Part shown: in pieces, positions 14,574 through 15,239 of the stretch
How the letters are laid out: each line of letters starts with the position of its first letter
Numbering within the stretch: the first letter of the stretch is position 1
Assembly: GCA_020726005.1 (NCBI GenBank)
Contig: DYTL01000011.1
Span: forward strand, 1-15,239
Direction: 5' to 3'
DNA length: 15,239 nt
Source: Microcaldota archaeon
GTDB lineage: Archaea > Micrarchaeota > Micrarchaeia > Anstonellales > Bilamarchaeaceae
Notes under the pieces: model-generated
The model's database searches: none
Told to the model about the DNA's origin: nothing
Seen by the model: only the letters and a program-made list of their open reading frames with translations
Program-made: the position numbers and the translations under genes

Positions 14574-15116
14574 CTATAATAGTTCTCCTCGCGCTTGTTC
14601 TAACTGTATACGTGCAATATCCTGCTTTCTTCGAAATTCAGGAAGCAATGCGTTTGAAAATTTTAGTGGAAGAAGTTCATCATATATTTTTTCCATTATT
14701 GAAAAATAATATTCCGCATCTTCTTTCTTTTTTTTTCTTAATGATTCGTACATTTCACGCTTAAACTCACCTATCGCATCTAAAAGACCGTTCAAATATG
14801 CTTCTGGAGTTACCCCAAGCTCTGTGTTCGTAGGGAGTTCTTTTTTTTTTATTGCGAAAAAAAGTAATTTGGCTTCTGTATATTCTTGCATTACATGATT
14901 CATATCTATTCCGTGTGCCTGCGCTTTTTTTGAAAGCGTTTCAATTTGAATTTCTGCGTTTTCAAGAAGAGATTTTGCCGCACTTATATTCTTAGCATGC
15001 ATTTCCTTTATTGCATTTGAAGTAACACGCACAATTTCGCGATTCTTTTTTATAAACTCGTCTAATACTGCTTCTTTTTTTATTAAATTTTTTTCTATTT
15101 CTTCTATATTAAGCAT
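14574..15116 (-). CDS. Translin-family protein (predicted RNA-binding)
   Basis: This all-helical protein of 180 residues belongs to the archaeal translin family (COG2178 type). The diagnostic C-terminal half is TPEAYLNGLLDAIGEFKREMYESL (with LGV before it), then YDELLPLKFSNALLPEFRRKQDIARIQLEQARGEL. This matches the translin/TRAX pattern of a conserved glycine-rich turn, an LLPxFxxAL strand-like linker and a RRKQDxAR helix. Eukaryotic translin and TRAX form an octameric RNase that removes passenger siRNA strands and trims tRNA 5' leaders; archaeal members bind or cleave RNA. The catalytic acidic residues of TRAX cannot be assigned with confidence here. A GGTGA site (minus strand, 15125-15121) precedes ATG 15116. 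Repeat A lies upstream. Confidence 0.88.
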   Translation of the reverse strand: MLNIEEIEKNLIKKEAVLDEFIKKNREIVRVTSNAIKEMHAKNISAAKSLLENAEIQIETLSKKAQAHGIDMNHVMQEYTEAKLLFFAIKKKELPTNTELGVTPEAYLNGLLDAIGEFKREMYESLRKKKKEDAEYYFSIMEKIYDELLPLKFSNALLPEFRRKQDIARIQLEQARGELL

Positions 15117-15161
15117 AATTTCACCATATCATATTTGAAGTTAATTTAACTAAATATATGC

Positions 15162-15180
15162 GGGCTTTTAAATTTATATG
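15162..15180 (-). promoter_or_regulatory. Putative TATA box of the translin-family gene
   Basis: On the minus strand this region reads ACATATAAATTTAAAAG and lies about 50 bases before ATG 15116. That predicts a leader of roughly 25 bases, which includes the GGTGA ribosome binding site. Repeat A ends 15 bases upstream of this element. Confidence 0.5.
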
Positions 15181-15194
15181 TAATGTTCGTGCAA

Positions 15195-15239
15195 CAGTAA
15201 TTCCGAGCATCTTCTACAACTAAACCATTCGCGCGAACC
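15195..15239 (-). repeat. Repeat A, right-end copy
   Basis: The last 45 bases of the window are the reverse complement of 5136-5180 with a single mismatch. The match runs to the final base, so the repeat may continue beyond the window. As in the central copy it stands upstream of a gene start in the same relative direction, here the translin-family gene. Confidence 0.85.

Overview
The window looks like a stretch of an AT-rich archaeal chromosome. Several genes are archaeal in type: a proteasome alpha subunit, an archaeal translin-family protein, a RAD55/KaiC-like ATPase, an isoprenyl diphosphate synthase with the archaeal GGPP-synthase signature, and an isoleucyl-tRNA synthetase of archaeal type. 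Promoters are TATA boxes about 25 bases before leaderless starts, or a little further up before GGTGA-type ribosome binding sites. I cannot name the lineage. Short intergenic gaps and compact proteins would fit a small-genome archaeon (for example DPANN), but that is a guess.

Layout. Positions 1-204 hold a copied promoter segment (repeat B), a second TATA-like box and a 25-codon micro-ORF. Then, on the plus strand: a KaiC/RAD55-like ATPase (205-891), a small membrane protein (902-1201) and ileS (1211-4054). ileS converges, with overlapping stop codons, on idsA (GGPP synthase, minus strand). The divergent spacer 5041-5287 carries the idsA promoter (in repeat B), repeat A and the aroF promoter.

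From 5288 to 12738 lies a contiguous set for phenylalanine synthesis: aroF, aroB, aroD, an aroE-aroK fusion, aroA, aroC and pheA. Together they encode every step from erythrose-4-phosphate and phosphoenolpyruvate to phenylpyruvate. It is interrupted only by a 233-bp antisense remnant of an IS200/IS605 TnpA transposase between aroA and aroC. No tyrosine (tyrA) or tryptophan branch gene is present. After it come psmA (plus strand), a convergent lipoprotein with a metal-ligand-poor metallo-beta-lactamase-like fold, and a translin-family gene, the last two on the minus strand.

Most notable observations. (1) Two short repeats, A (45 bp, 44/45 identical) and B (44 bp, 41/44 identical), lie side by side in the idsA-aroF spacer. 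Inverted copies of each sit exactly at the two ends of the window, B at bases 1-44 and A at 15195-15239. This suggests a multicopy intergenic element of at least about 134 bp, and that the window ends may be assembly break points. Repeat B carries the idsA promoter, so it may be a mobile or duplicated promoter. (2) Shikimate kinase is the bacterial P-loop type, fused to shikimate dehydrogenase, rather than the GHMP-type kinase usual in archaea. (3) aroC has an insertion-like, GC-richer segment of about 45 codons and lacks the usual following segment. (4) The MBL-like lipoprotein has lost three of the four residues of the HxHxDH metal motif.
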